From Henriciella pelagia (GTDB taxonomy: Bacteria > Pseudomonadota > Alphaproteobacteria > Caulobacterales > Hyphomonadaceae): DNA of 64,000 bases. Numbering within the stretch: the first letter of the stretch is position 1; each line of letters opens with the position of its first letter. Location of the stretch: the NCBI RefSeq assembly GCF_002088945.1, contig NZ_NCSU01000015.1:62001-126000 (forward strand). The letters run 5' to 3'. The notes beneath the pieces were generated by a model. That model was not told the DNA's origin. It saw nothing but the letters and a program-made list of their open reading frames with translations, and made no database searches. Below, in pieces: positions 8,010 through 16,321 of this stretch. Made by a program: the position numbers and the translations under genes.

Positions 8010-9239
8010 TTACTCAGCCGCGTCGGCGGGTTTGGGCGGTTTGGGCTCTTCATCCTCACCGGGAACATCATCGCTGAGCTTTCCCGTTTCCGGGTCCGGC
8101 TCGAACGCGCTGAGATCGGCAGAGTTGAGCACCGCGAACGGATCGTCTGCAGGCTGGCCGGACGGCACGGCGGCCGCGGCTGCAACCTCAGGGGTCACAT
8201 CCGGCTCATCCGCCTCTTCAGCCGCCTCTGCTTCCTCTTCAGTGTCTTCCTCCGCGTCATCGGCATCGGCGAAGGCCGGATCGGCTTCTGCTTCATCGGA
8301 GAAGCTGTTTTCGTCCGCGAGCTCATCTGCCTCACCTGCCGGCTCGACCTCGCTGGCGCGATCATCCTTCACCGCGATATCGGCCTCATAGGGTGCCTCG
8401 TCAGCCGCTTCCTGGCTGGCGCTGGAGGCAGCGACCGCCGCCGCTGCGGCTGGTGCGGCAGCGAGCGCCGTATCGGCCGATGTATACTCCTCGGCCTCGT
8501 CAAACCCCTCATCGGCGCCCGCTTCAGCCGCCGCGTCCTTCTTGCGGAAGCGGCGCTTGCCGAACACGCCGCGCGGATCGGCCTTGCGATCGTAATGGCG
8601 CGAATAATAATCGTGCGCGGTCAGCGTCAGCGGTTTCGGCGTCAGCACCATGCCATTGTCGCGGAGATCCTCCACCACGGCATCGCGCAGGGCGAGGCCG
8701 GATAGCAGGTCCTGCGTAAAGCCATGTGCCTTCATCCAGTCGCGCACCCACCAGCTGCGGGTTGAGCGGGCTTTCTCTGGTGGCGCCCCTTCATGGTCCT
8801 CCCAGAGATAGAGCGTGGAAATGCCGTGCACGGTGGCCTGCTTCAGTGCGTCCAGTTCTTCAGGATCGACCGCCCCGTCGCCAAGCTGCATGCGAACCCT
8901 GCGCTTGCGCGCCTCGAGCGCCTGATAGGTCGCCTGTATCGCCGCCAGCGCACGCTTGTCAGTCGCGACCAGCTCGCCGAGCACGGCGTCCAGCTGCGGA
9001 TGGGCGAGCGTCGGCAAGTCAATCGGCAGGCGGATCATGCCGCTTTCGACGTCGTTGATCTCGCGGACCATCTGAAACATGTTGAAGCGAAACTCGTGGC
9101 CGATGCCTTCCAGCGCCAGCCCGACAGCCTCACGGCGAATGTCATCCTGACGCCAGAGCAGCCAGGCAATCGACAGGGCCGCGGCGACCATGAGCGCCAG
9201 CCCTCCAACCATGAAAGTTTCAAAGTACGTCCCGTTCAT
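8010..9239 (-). CDS. Membrane-anchored protein with long acidic, Ala-rich tail
   Basis: A 409-residue protein. A transmembrane helix at about residues 11-32 is followed by a helical, charged domain (to about 250) of unknown family. The C-terminal 150 residues are dominated by Glu, Asp and Ala and end in a Pro/Lys stretch, so this tail is probably disordered. It sits between mtnP and apt on the same strand. A CtrA-like site lies 21-36 bp upstream of its start. Function unknown; the layout suggests a scaffold or adaptor but nothing proves it. Confidence 0.7.
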   Translation of the reverse strand: MNGTYFETFMVGGLALMVAAALSIAWLLWRQDDIRREAVGLALEGIGHEFRFNMFQMVREINDVESGMIRLPIDLPTLAHPQLDAVLGELVATDKRALAAIQATYQALEARKRRVRMQLGDGAVDPEELDALKQATVHGISTLYLWEDHEGAPPEKARSTRSWWVRDWMKAHGFTQDLLSGLALRDAVVEDLRDNGMVLTPKPLTLTAHDYYSRHYDRKADPRGVFGKRRFRKKDAAAEAGADEGFDEAEEYTSADTALAAAPAAAAAVAASSASQEAADEAPYEADIAVKDDRASEVEPAGEADELADENSFSDEAEADPAFADADDAEEDTEEEAEAAEEADEPDVTPEVAAAAAVPSGQPADDPFAVLNSADLSAFEPDPETGKLSDDVPGEDEEPKPPKPADAAE

Positions 9240-9259
9240 GCGACCTCACCCAAGTTGCA

Positions 9260-9275
9260 TTAACGGAAGCTTAGC
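9260..9275. promoter_or_regulatory. CtrA-like binding site
   Basis: TTAACGGAAGCTTAGC matches the CtrA consensus TTAAC-N6-TTAAC at 9 of 10 fixed positions. It lies directly upstream of the acidic membrane protein gene (start 9239). The match is seen; binding is inferred from Caulobacterales cell-cycle regulation. Confidence 0.45.
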
Positions 9276-9348
9276 AAATGCAGACTCATGCGTCGACAAA
9301 TGTCTTTACGCCTCGTCCCGACTGCGGGTTTGACGTCACACGGACCGC

Positions 9349-10221
9349 TCAGAGCACCCGCCCGGCAACCGCATCAAGCTTTGCCAGCAGCGCCGGGTCG
9401 CGCGCCGTCGGCGCTGTTATCATTGCGAAATCGAGGCAGGTTTCGATCCCCTGCGGCGATGGCGTGCGCGTCGTCCCCTGAAGGTTCTCGACAAGTGCCA
9501 GCAGCGTCTTCTTCGCCTTGTCTGTATTATTTTTTATGACTTCGAGCACATTGCTGACCGACACCGCCTCGCTGTCATCGCGCCAGCAGTCATAATCGGT
9601 GACCATGGCAATGGTCGCATAGGGCAACTCTGCTTCCCGCGCGAGCTTGGCTTCCGGCATGTTCGTCATGCCGATGACGTCACAGCCCCATTGGCGATAG
9701 AGATGGCTCTCAGCGCGCGAGGAAAATTGCGGGCCCTCCATCGCGAGATAGGTCCCGCCGCGATGCACGGCCGCGCCAATCGATGCAGCCGCATCGCCGG
9801 CCAGTCCCGAAAGCCTCGAGCAGACCGGCTCGGCCATCGACACATGCGCCACCATGCCCGGCCCGAAAAACGTCTTGTTGCGCGCAAAGGTGCGGTCAAT
9901 GAACTGGTCGACCATCACAAAATCGCCGGGCGCATACTGCTCCTTCAACGAACCGCATGCCGAAATCGACAGCACATCGCTGCAGCCGAGCCGCTTCAGC
10001 GCGTCAATATTCGCCCGGTACGGAACGTCTGTGGGCGTGAGGCGATGACCCTTGCCATGCCGTGGCAGGAAGACCAGCGTCACATCGCCAATCGTGCCAC
10101 GCACCAGCGTATCGGATGGCGCGCCCCACGGCGTCTCCACCGTGACCGGTTCAGCATCGCCCAGCCCGTCTATCTCATACAGCCCCGACCCGCCGATAAC
10201 GCCAATCGTCCAACCGCCCAT
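9349..10221 (-). CDS. mtnP: S-methyl-5'-thioadenosine phosphorylase
   Basis: The enzyme cleaves 5'-methylthioadenosine with phosphate to adenine and 5-methylthioribose-1-phosphate. The 290-residue product has the family N terminus 'IGVIGGSGLYEI', the phosphate/substrate segment 'LPRHGKGHRL...PYRANI', 'ISACGSL' and 'MEGPQFSSRAES', with 'GMTNMPEAKLAREAELPYA' near the base/ribose site. The full length is present. The adenine it makes is the substrate of apt, two genes downstream on the same strand. Confidence 0.94.
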   Translation of the reverse strand: MGGWTIGVIGGSGLYEIDGLGDAEPVTVETPWGAPSDTLVRGTIGDVTLVFLPRHGKGHRLTPTDVPYRANIDALKRLGCSDVLSISACGSLKEQYAPGDFVMVDQFIDRTFARNKTFFGPGMVAHVSMAEPVCSRLSGLAGDAAASIGAAVHRGGTYLAMEGPQFSSRAESHLYRQWGCDVIGMTNMPEAKLAREAELPYATIAMVTDYDCWRDDSEAVSVSNVLEVIKNNTDKAKKTLLALVENLQGTTRTPSPQGIETCLDFAMITAPTARDPALLAKLDAVAGRVL

Positions 10222-10336
10222 ATCGCTGCTTCTCCTGCACTTTCCAGCATGTGGCTGAAGCAGTCGCCGCAGGTGAAATCAAGTCTGCGTGACCAGATTG
10301 CGGGAACCGCCCCCTCCCGCGAAACGTCTTTGATGG

Positions 10337-11146
10337 ATGAGCACGACTGAACTATCGGACATAACTGACCCCGCCATCCCAATCCTTGCCCGGGTCGGAC
10401 TTGGCGCACGCGCCTTCGTTTATCTCGCCATTGCGGCAGTCCTGATAGACTCGGCCATCACTTCAAAGCCCGACAATGGCGCAAGCCCGGGCGATGCCTT
10501 CAGGGCGATCGAGACGGCCGCCGCCGGACGCGCCATCCTCGTCGCCGTCGGGATTGGCCTCTTTCTCTACGCCCTCTGGCGTTTTCAGCAGGCTATTCTT
10601 GATCCTGAGGACCACGGCACTGACGCAAAAGGCATCCTCGCCCGCGCTGGAATGGCGTCGTCGGGCATCAGCTATCTGCTCGTCGGTATTGCAGCGATTT
10701 CAGTCACATTCGGCTCAAATGAAGGAGGCGGCGGTGGCAAGACAGAAGAGTCCATGAAATGGCTGATGCAGCAGCCCTTCGGAAGCTGGCTGGTCATGCT
10801 CGCCGGCCTCGCGCTGATCGGCATTGGCGGCGCGCAGATGTGGCGCGCGCGATCGGGTCAGTGGAAGAAGAATATCGACTTGTCAGGCTGGGCATCCAGA
10901 CTGACCTCAATGATCTCGCTCGGCATTGCCGGACGCGGCATCCTGTTCATCCTGGTCGGCCTGTTCCTCGCCATTGGCGGCTGGACGGCAGACCCCTCAG
11001 ACATCAAGGGCCTCGCCTCGACGCTCGGCTGGATCCGCTGGCAGCCCTTCGGCCTGTGGCTGTTCATCGCCTCCGCCCTCGCCATCGGCGTCTATGGCAT
11101 CTATTCCGGCGTGCAGTCGCTACGCTACCGCTTCCCGGAAGACTGA
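10337..11146 (+). CDS. DUF1206 family membrane protein
   Basis: A 269-residue integral membrane protein built of three repeats of about 75 residues. Each repeat starts with 'ARVGLGARAFVYL', 'ARAGMASSGISYL' or a similar segment, followed by two hydrophobic helices and 'GLFLYALWR' or a variant, the hallmark of DUF1206. Six transmembrane helices are expected. It is divergent from mtnP. The function of the family is not known. Confidence 0.85.
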   Translation: MSTTELSDITDPAIPILARVGLGARAFVYLAIAAVLIDSAITSKPDNGASPGDAFRAIETAAAGRAILVAVGIGLFLYALWRFQQAILDPEDHGTDAKGILARAGMASSGISYLLVGIAAISVTFGSNEGGGGGKTEESMKWLMQQPFGSWLVMLAGLALIGIGGAQMWRARSGQWKKNIDLSGWASRLTSMISLGIAGRGILFILVGLFLAIGGWTADPSDIKGLASTLGWIRWQPFGLWLFIASALAIGVYGIYSGVQSLRYRFPED

Positions 11147-11189
11147 TCGGTTCCAATCATCCCGGCATTATCATCTGTGCGATTGATAG

Positions 11190-11217
11190 GGTTCACCACG
11201 GCTAGTCCGTGGTGACC
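11190..11217. repeat. Hairpin-forming inverted repeat
   Basis: CACCACGG (11194-11201) and CCGTGGTG (11207-11214) form a perfect 8-bp stem with loop CTAGT. The stem extends to GGTT and ACC on the outside. It lies downstream of the DUF1206 gene. No T-tract follows on the plus strand, so it is not a classical terminator. Confidence 0.5.
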
Positions 11218-11315
11218 ATCTTCAAACGGTAAGTTTCAACGCAACGGAATTGATGGATCGCACGGACAAGCCGTGGGAAACACCTGAGCTTTGGCTGTCC
11301 AGATACGCATCAAAC

Positions 11316-11344
11316 GAAAAATGCCGCCCCTTCGGGACGGCATT
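11316..11344 (-). terminator. Rho-independent terminator of the petABC operon
   Basis: On the minus strand, AATGCCGTCCC and GGGGCGGCATT pair around a GAA(G) loop and are followed by a run of T residues, 27 bases past the petC stop. Position and polarity fit the end of the bc1 operon. Confidence 0.85.
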
Positions 11345-11370
11345 CTCCTCATTAAATCAGCGGCAAAAGC

Positions 11371-12369
11371 CTAGTGATCCACTTTCCGCCAGATGCGGTG
11401 GAAAGAGAACCAGAGCAGCACGGCCAGGATGACAAGATAGATCAGCGCGGCAAGACCGGTGGACTTGCGCTGGCTCTGCTTCGGCTCACCAGCCCATTGC
11501 AGGAAGTTTGCGACATCTTTCGCCATCTGCTCGACCGTGGCTTCTGTGCCATCAAGATAGGACACGCGGCCGTCGGTCAGCTGCGGCGGCATTGCCAGGA
11601 AGCCACCTGGAGGGGCGTGACGTGGATCACCGCGCCACTGGGCGGTGGTATCACCCGCCATATACGGATTGTAGTACTGGCCAACCGGCTGGACGAGCGT
11701 ACCTTCATAGTGATGGTCGCCATGCGACAGCGCTTCTATGCGCGATGGGTCGATCAGCGTTTCGGTCGTCGGGCCAGCAGGGGCCGCGGCTTCCTCGCCC
11801 TCGGCCGGGGCTTCCACTTCAGCTTCGATCTCGACGGTCGAGATCGCCTCCTCAGACGGATAGCCCGTCATCAGGCTGTAGATATAGCTCGCACCGCCAT
11901 GGCGGGCCTTGGTGATGACGGAAAGGTCCGGCGGCAGCGCCCCGCCATTGGCCGCGCGGGCCGCATTGGCGTTCGGGTATGGTGCCTTGAACGTGTCGGA
12001 CGTGCGGGCCGGACGATAGTCGTAATCGCCGACATCGTTCGGTTCGGTGTCGAGGATCTCGTCCATCGCGGCGAAGGATTTCACCAGCGGATTGTCGTTC
12101 GCGTTCGGATATTCCGGATCATAGAACGGGCCGCCTGGCTCGCCGAGGTTACGATAGCTCAGCATCCGCATGGAGTGGCAGGATGCGCAGACTTCGCGGT
12201 AGACCTGATAGCCGCGCTGGACACTTTCCATGTCCAGCTGGCCAAGCGGGCCTTCGAAAGCCCAGCCCTCTTCAGGGCCATGCGCGTGAAGGGCGCCGCC
12301 GGCGGCATTGGCGCTTGCAACAACGGCAATTGCACCCAGTCCAGCGGAAACGAAACGAAGGAAGTTCAT
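11371..12369 (-). CDS. petC: Cytochrome c1 of the bc1 complex
   Basis: A 332-residue haem protein of the bc1 complex that takes electrons from the Rieske protein. It has a Sec signal peptide, the haem c motif CASCH near residue 60, the axial Met in 'AMPPQL' late in the protein, and a C-terminal transmembrane helix ('LIYLVILAVLLWFSFH'). It is longer than usual: an Ala/Glu-rich insert ('EVEAPAEGEEAAAPAG' and on to 'HGDHHYEG') lies in the periplasmic domain before 'YYNPYM'. It is the last gene of petABC. Confidence 0.95.
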   Translation of the reverse strand: MNFLRFVSAGLGAIAVVASANAAGGALHAHGPEEGWAFEGPLGQLDMESVQRGYQVYREVCASCHSMRMLSYRNLGEPGGPFYDPEYPNANDNPLVKSFAAMDEILDTEPNDVGDYDYRPARTSDTFKAPYPNANAARAANGGALPPDLSVITKARHGGASYIYSLMTGYPSEEAISTVEIEAEVEAPAEGEEAAAPAGPTTETLIDPSRIEALSHGDHHYEGTLVQPVGQYYNPYMAGDTTAQWRGDPRHAPPGGFLAMPPQLTDGRVSYLDGTEATVEQMAKDVANFLQWAGEPKQSQRKSTGLAALIYLVILAVLLWFSFHRIWRKVDH

Positions 12370-12381
12370 GTCCTAGACCTC

Positions 12382-13839
12382 TTATTCAGCTGGGGCCGGA
12401 GCGGCGCGGTCTTTGTTACCGAGCACAGCTTTGTGGATAGACGCAGGCTCGTCCTTTGGCTTCTCGCGCAGGCCGAGCAGCGGCAGGATCACCAGGAAGT
12501 AGGCGAAATAGTACAGCGTCAGGATTTGGGCGAGGTGCACGAAGCGGAAAGCCGGAGCCTTCTTGATCGCAATCGTTGCTTCCTGGCCAGCCTCGATACG
12601 GCTGTCGCGGAATTCCGCAGCAGGTTCGTACTCTTCATAGGTCTGCGTTGCCTGAAGGCCGTTCGCGTCGGTGTAGGTGACGACAAGCTGGTCTTCACCC
12701 ATCGGGATGATCGGATCATCCGGATTGGACGCACCGCACCAGCCGAGAAGCAGGCCAGCGACCACGAAACCGAAGAAGAACTGGCGCGCAATCGGGCGAT
12801 AGCGCATCGACCGGACCTTGGAGGTGTCGAGCCATGGCAGGACGAACAGGATCGCAATCGAACCGAACATCGCGATGACACCAAGGAGCTTCGCATCGAT
12901 CGGGCCGATATTGAAGGTGATGGCGCGCAGGATCGCGTAGAATGGCAGCAGGTACCACTCCGGCACGATGTGCGCTGGCGTCACCAGCGGGTTGGCCTCG
13001 ATATAGTTGTCGGCGTGGCCGAGAACGTTCGGTGCGTAGAAGACGAAAGCAGCAAAGATGATCAGGAAGACGACAATCGCGAACGCGTCCTTGATCGTGT
13101 AGTAAGGGTGGAAAGGAACCGTGTCCTTCTTCAGCCCTTCCTTGTCCTTGCGGGCTTCAACGCCGGTCGGGTTATTGTTGCCAGGAACGTGAAGCGCCCA
13201 GATGTGCAGGATGACAACACCCGCAATCATGAATGGCAGCAGGTAGTGCAGCGAGAAGAAGCGCTGAATGGTCTGGTTACCGATTGACGGTCCGCCCATC
13301 AGCCAGGCCTTGATGCTGTCACCAACGACCGGAACCGCACCGATAAGACCGGTGATCACGTTCGCGCCGTGATACGACATCTGGCCCCAAGGCAGCACAT
13401 AACCGAGGAAGGCGGTGCCCATCATCAGCAGGAAGATCACACAGCCAAGGATCCACAGCACTTCGCGCGGCGCCTTGTAGGAGCCGTAATACAGGCCGCG
13501 AACCATGTGGATGTAGACGGCGAGGAAGAACATCGACGCGCCATTGGCGTGGATGTAGCGGATCAGCCAGCCATAAGGCACGTCGCGCATAATGCGCTCG
13601 ACCGAGGCGAAGGCGCCATCGACGGTCGGCGTGTAGTGCATGGCCAGGACGACACCCGTCAGGATCTGCGTCATCAGGCAGACAGCGAGGATACCGCCAA
13701 AGGTCCACCAGTAATTCAGGTTCTTGGGCGTCGGGAAGTCGACAAAGCTGTCATAGGCGAGCCGAACGATCGGCAGGCGCGAATCGAGCCATTTCGTGAA
13801 ACCGGTTTTCGGCTCGTATGTTGAGGGGTGTCCGCTCAT
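12382..13839 (-). CDS. petB: Cytochrome b of the bc1 complex
   Basis: A 485-residue eight-helix membrane protein with both b haems and the Qo and Qi quinone sites. Visible family features include '[14 protein letters not shown]', '[14 protein letters not shown]' (the Qo-site PEW motif) and the haem-ligand His residues in helices B and D. It is longer than the roughly 425-445 residues usual in alphaproteobacteria. About 50 extra residues rich in Glu/Thr lie in the loop between helices G and H, which faces the periplasm. It is 12 bp upstream of petC. Confidence 0.96.
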   Translation of the reverse strand: MSGHPSTYEPKTGFTKWLDSRLPIVRLAYDSFVDFPTPKNLNYWWTFGGILAVCLMTQILTGVVLAMHYTPTVDGAFASVERIMRDVPYGWLIRYIHANGASMFFLAVYIHMVRGLYYGSYKAPREVLWILGCVIFLLMMGTAFLGYVLPWGQMSYHGANVITGLIGAVPVVGDSIKAWLMGGPSIGNQTIQRFFSLHYLLPFMIAGVVILHIWALHVPGNNNPTGVEARKDKEGLKKDTVPFHPYYTIKDAFAIVVFLIIFAAFVFYAPNVLGHADNYIEANPLVTPAHIVPEWYLLPFYAILRAITFNIGPIDAKLLGVIAMFGSIAILFVLPWLDTSKVRSMRYRPIARQFFFGFVVAGLLLGWCGASNPDDPIIPMGEDQLVVTYTDANGLQATQTYEEYEPAAEFRDSRIEAGQEATIAIKKAPAFRFVHLAQILTLYYFAYFLVILPLLGLREKPKDEPASIHKAVLGNKDRAAPAPAE

Positions 13840-13857
13840 CGTGTCGTCCGTCCTCTC

Positions 13858-14433
13858 TTAAAGCGAAATATTGATGACGGTCGGGCTGACATAGCGATAG
13901 TCAGGCACCGGCAGGTTCGACGGTGCAGGACCACGCCGGATGCGGCCGGACGTATCATAGTGAGAGCCGTGGCATGGGCAGTACCAGCCACCAAAATCGC
14001 CCGTATTGCCCTGCGCGGGGCCAACGGGGACGCAGCCAAGGTGCGTACAGCTGCCTGACGTTACCAGGATGGCGCGGTTATACTCGCCATCAGGCAGCGG
14101 ACGCAGGCGCTCATCATCGGTTTGCGGGTCGGGAAGCGTGCTGACATCGACACTTTCTGCGGCCGAAATCTCGGCTTGCGTCCGGTGACGGATGAAGAAG
14201 GGCTTGCCGCCGATCAGGACGCGAATCTCGCCGCCCAGCGGAACCTTGGACACATCTACTTCGAGGCTCGACGCCGCTTTGGTGTCACTCGCTGCGTTCA
14301 TCTGGTCGACGAACACATATGCCAGTGCGCCTGCACCGGCCACAGCGGTCGCCGCCGTGGCGATGTGGATAAAATCGCGGCGATCCTCATCGATCGCTTC
14401 ATGTGTCGTATTTTGCGCGTCGCTCACTCTCAT
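13858..14433 (-). CDS. petA: Ubiquinol-cytochrome c reductase Rieske iron-sulfur subunit
   Basis: This 191-residue protein carries the 2Fe-2S centre of the bc1 complex. The cluster ligands are in CTHLGC and CPCHGS, followed by 'GRIRRGPAPSNLPVP'. An N-terminal twin-arginine-like 'DRRDFIHIA' and hydrophobic helix form the membrane anchor. The start at 14433 (MRVSDAQ) is chosen because GAGG lies 4 bases upstream; an earlier ATG at 14469 has no ribosome-binding site. First gene of petABC. Confidence 0.95.
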   Translation of the reverse strand: MRVSDAQNTTHEAIDEDRRDFIHIATAATAVAGAGALAYVFVDQMNAASDTKAASSLEVDVSKVPLGGEIRVLIGGKPFFIRHRTQAEISAAESVDVSTLPDPQTDDERLRPLPDGEYNRAILVTSGSCTHLGCVPVGPAQGNTGDFGGWYCPCHGSHYDTSGRIRRGPAPSNLPVPDYRYVSPTVINISL

Positions 14434-14701
14434 CGTCCTCTGGTCAAGGATTTCTCCGACTGCATACATTAACGGGGCGAGAAATCATTGCGGCGCAACG
14501 CCGCAAAACAGACCTCCCCCGCATGTTCAGTCGCAGCGGTTAGCGCGCCCGTCCCGCCATTGCAAGCCGCGCATGTAGCCCTGCGGCGCTAAGACGCCAT
14601 GTAAGCTGAATTTGCATGTCACAGCAGCAGCATTAGGAACATTACGTATTACGCAAAAGGCCGGCTTGGGCTGTGTGGCGCCAGTCAAACGGGAGATTTA
14701 C

Positions 14702-15586
14702 ATGTCAGACACCTTGCTGGAAACCCGCAAGACGAAGGCAAAAGCCTGGTTCGAATCACTTCAGGCCGACATCATGTCGCGGTTCGAAGCGCTCGAACGC
14801 GAAGCCCGGTCGCCGCTCTACAAGGGTGAGCCGGGGACGTTCGAAAAGACGCCCTGGACCCGCGGCGATGGCTCAGAAGACCTTGGCGGCGGCACGATGG
14901 CGATCATGAAGGGCAAGCTCTTCGAGAAGGTCGGCGTCCACGTTTCCTGCGTCTATGGCAGCTTTTCCGAAGCCTTCGCCGCGCAGATCCCCGGCGCCGA
15001 CAAGTCCGGCGGCAAGTTCTGGGCGTCCGGCATCTCGCTCATCGCGCACATGCACAGCCCGCGCGTGCCAGCGGTCCACATGAACACGCGCATGCTCGTC
15101 ACCTCCGAGAGCTGGTTCGGCGGCGGCGGCGACCTCACCCCCCTGCTCGACGATCAGCGCCAGGACGACTTTCCCGACACCCTCGACTTCCACGCCGCCT
15201 TCAAGGCCTGCTGCGACCGGCATGATCCGGAATACTATCCGCGCATGAAACGCCAGTGCGACGAATACTTCCACCTCGCCCACCGCGGCGAACCTCGCGG
15301 CACGGGCGGCATCTTCTATGACCGCCACAATACCGGCGACTGGGATGCCGACTTCGCCTTCACCCAGGATGTCGGCCGCACTTTCGCAGACATTTACCCT
15401 GAGCTTGTCCGCCGCCGCATGGTGGAAAGCTGGACGCCTGAGGAGCGCGAGGAACAGCTCATCCGCCGTGGCCGCTATGTCGAGTTCAACCTGCTTTATG
15501 ACCGCGGCACGACTTTCGGCCTGAAGACCGGCGGCAATGTAAACTCCATCCTCTCCTCCATGCCACCCGTGGTGAAGTGGCCTTAA
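14702..15586 (+). CDS. hemF: Oxygen-dependent coproporphyrinogen III oxidase
   Basis: The enzyme converts coproporphyrinogen III to protoporphyrinogen IX in aerobic haem synthesis. The 294-residue product shows '[13 protein letters not shown]', '[10 protein letters not shown]', 'RGTGGIFYD' and the C-terminal '[14 protein letters not shown]', all conserved in HemF. The ATG at 14702 has GGGAG upstream and gives normal length; the open frame continues about 30 codons further without family similarity. It is divergent from petABC. Confidence 0.96.
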   Translation: MSDTLLETRKTKAKAWFESLQADIMSRFEALEREARSPLYKGEPGTFEKTPWTRGDGSEDLGGGTMAIMKGKLFEKVGVHVSCVYGSFSEAFAAQIPGADKSGGKFWASGISLIAHMHSPRVPAVHMNTRMLVTSESWFGGGGDLTPLLDDQRQDDFPDTLDFHAAFKACCDRHDPEYYPRMKRQCDEYFHLAHRGEPRGTGGIFYDRHNTGDWDADFAFTQDVGRTFADIYPELVRRRMVESWTPEEREEQLIRRGRYVEFNLLYDRGTTFGLKTGGNVNSILSSMPPVVKWP

Positions 15587-15590
15587 GGCA

Positions 15591-15977
15591 TCAGACCGGC
15601 GCGGTATTCTCCCGCAGCCACTGAGCGTAGACTTCCGGCCCGATCTCGCCCGCCGCCAGCATAAGCGTCCAGGCTAACCGGTCCGCCATCGGCGCAGTTA
15701 GCACGAGGCCGTTCGCCCGCAGGAAGGTCAGGCAAGCGACATAGCCTGTGCGCTTATTCCCATCCACGAAAGGATGGTTCTGGATGATGCCCGCCCCGTA
15801 AAGCGCGCCGAGCATGCAAATGTCACTTTCGCCATAGCCGAAGGCGTTCAGCGCCCGCGCAAGGGCACTGTCCAGCAATCCTTCATCCCGCAGGCCTGTT
15901 GCACCGCCATGCAGTTCAAGCTGGCGCTCATGGACTCTCAGAATGAACGACTTGTCGAGCCATCTCGGCTCACTCAT
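15591..15977 (-). CDS. doc: Death-on-curing (Doc) type toxin, Fic fold
   Basis: A 128-residue Fic/Doc protein with the signature 'NHPFVDGNKRTG', matching the Doc motif HxF-x-(D/N)GNK. In the P1 system Doc phosphorylates the elongation factor EF-Tu. The N terminus ('VHERQLELHGGATGLRDEGLLDSAL') is typical of chromosomal Doc proteins. It overlaps the antitoxin stop by 4 bases (ATGA), so the two are translationally coupled. Confidence 0.92.
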   Translation of the reverse strand: MSEPRWLDKSFILRVHERQLELHGGATGLRDEGLLDSALARALNAFGYGESDICMLGALYGAGIIQNHPFVDGNKRTGYVACLTFLRANGLVLTAPMADRLAWTLMLAAGEIGPEVYAQWLRENTAPV

Positions 15978-16279
15978 TTGGCAAGCGCCCGCAGCACAGC
16001 CCGGTTCTCGGCCATGATATCCTCGGCCATCGCCATCAGATCATCCGCTTCCCGGTCGACCACGACGAGCTCAATCCGGCCGTCTGGCAACCGGACCGCG
16101 TCAATCGAGTCGCCCTCGTCGACACCAAGCATGGCGAGCACGTCCTTGGGCAGAATGACACCAAGCGAGTTTCCGATCTTGCGAACTTTCATGCTCGCAT
16201 TCATTGTCGGGTGAAGCGGCGCAGTGCCCGCTTCCTTCATGCCCTTGTCCTTTTCGCGGTCGGTCATCGCGCGCTCCAT
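15974..16279 (-). CDS. AbrB/MazE-type antitoxin
   Basis: A 101-residue protein. Its core 'MKVRKIGNSLGVILPKDVL' is a swapped-hairpin AbrB DNA-binding domain as in MazE antitoxins. The C-terminal acidic helix would wrap the toxin. It precedes doc with a 4-base overlap, the usual antitoxin-first order. The ATG at 16279 is preferred; 16267 or an internal Met before the AbrB core are possible. A tandem repeat directly upstream looks like its own operator. Confidence 0.88.
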   Translation of the reverse strand: MERAMTDREKDKGMKEAGTAPLHPTMNASMKVRKIGNSLGVILPKDVLAMLGVDEGDSIDAVRLPDGRIELVVVDREADDLMAMAEDIMAENRAVLRALAK

Positions 16280-16281
16280 CG

Positions 16282-16303
16282 TTACAACATGAGTTATAAC
16301 ATG
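16282..16303 (-). promoter_or_regulatory. Direct-repeat operator/promoter of the toxin-antitoxin module
   Basis: Two 10-bp direct repeats, TTACAACATG (16282-16291) and TTATAACATG (16294-16303), differ at one base and sit 12 bases apart, about one helical turn. They lie 3 bases upstream of the antitoxin ATG at 16279. On the gene strand they include a TATAAC -10-like hexamer. Autoregulation by AbrB-type antitoxins is well known; the site assignment is inference. Confidence 0.5.
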
Positions 16304-16321
16304 CTCGCCGGCCGCGCGCAA

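Noticed and set aside
11374-13287. 637-residue open frame on the plus strand
   Set aside because: It is the antisense shadow of petC and petB, with an Arg/His/Asp-rich composition typical of such shadows.
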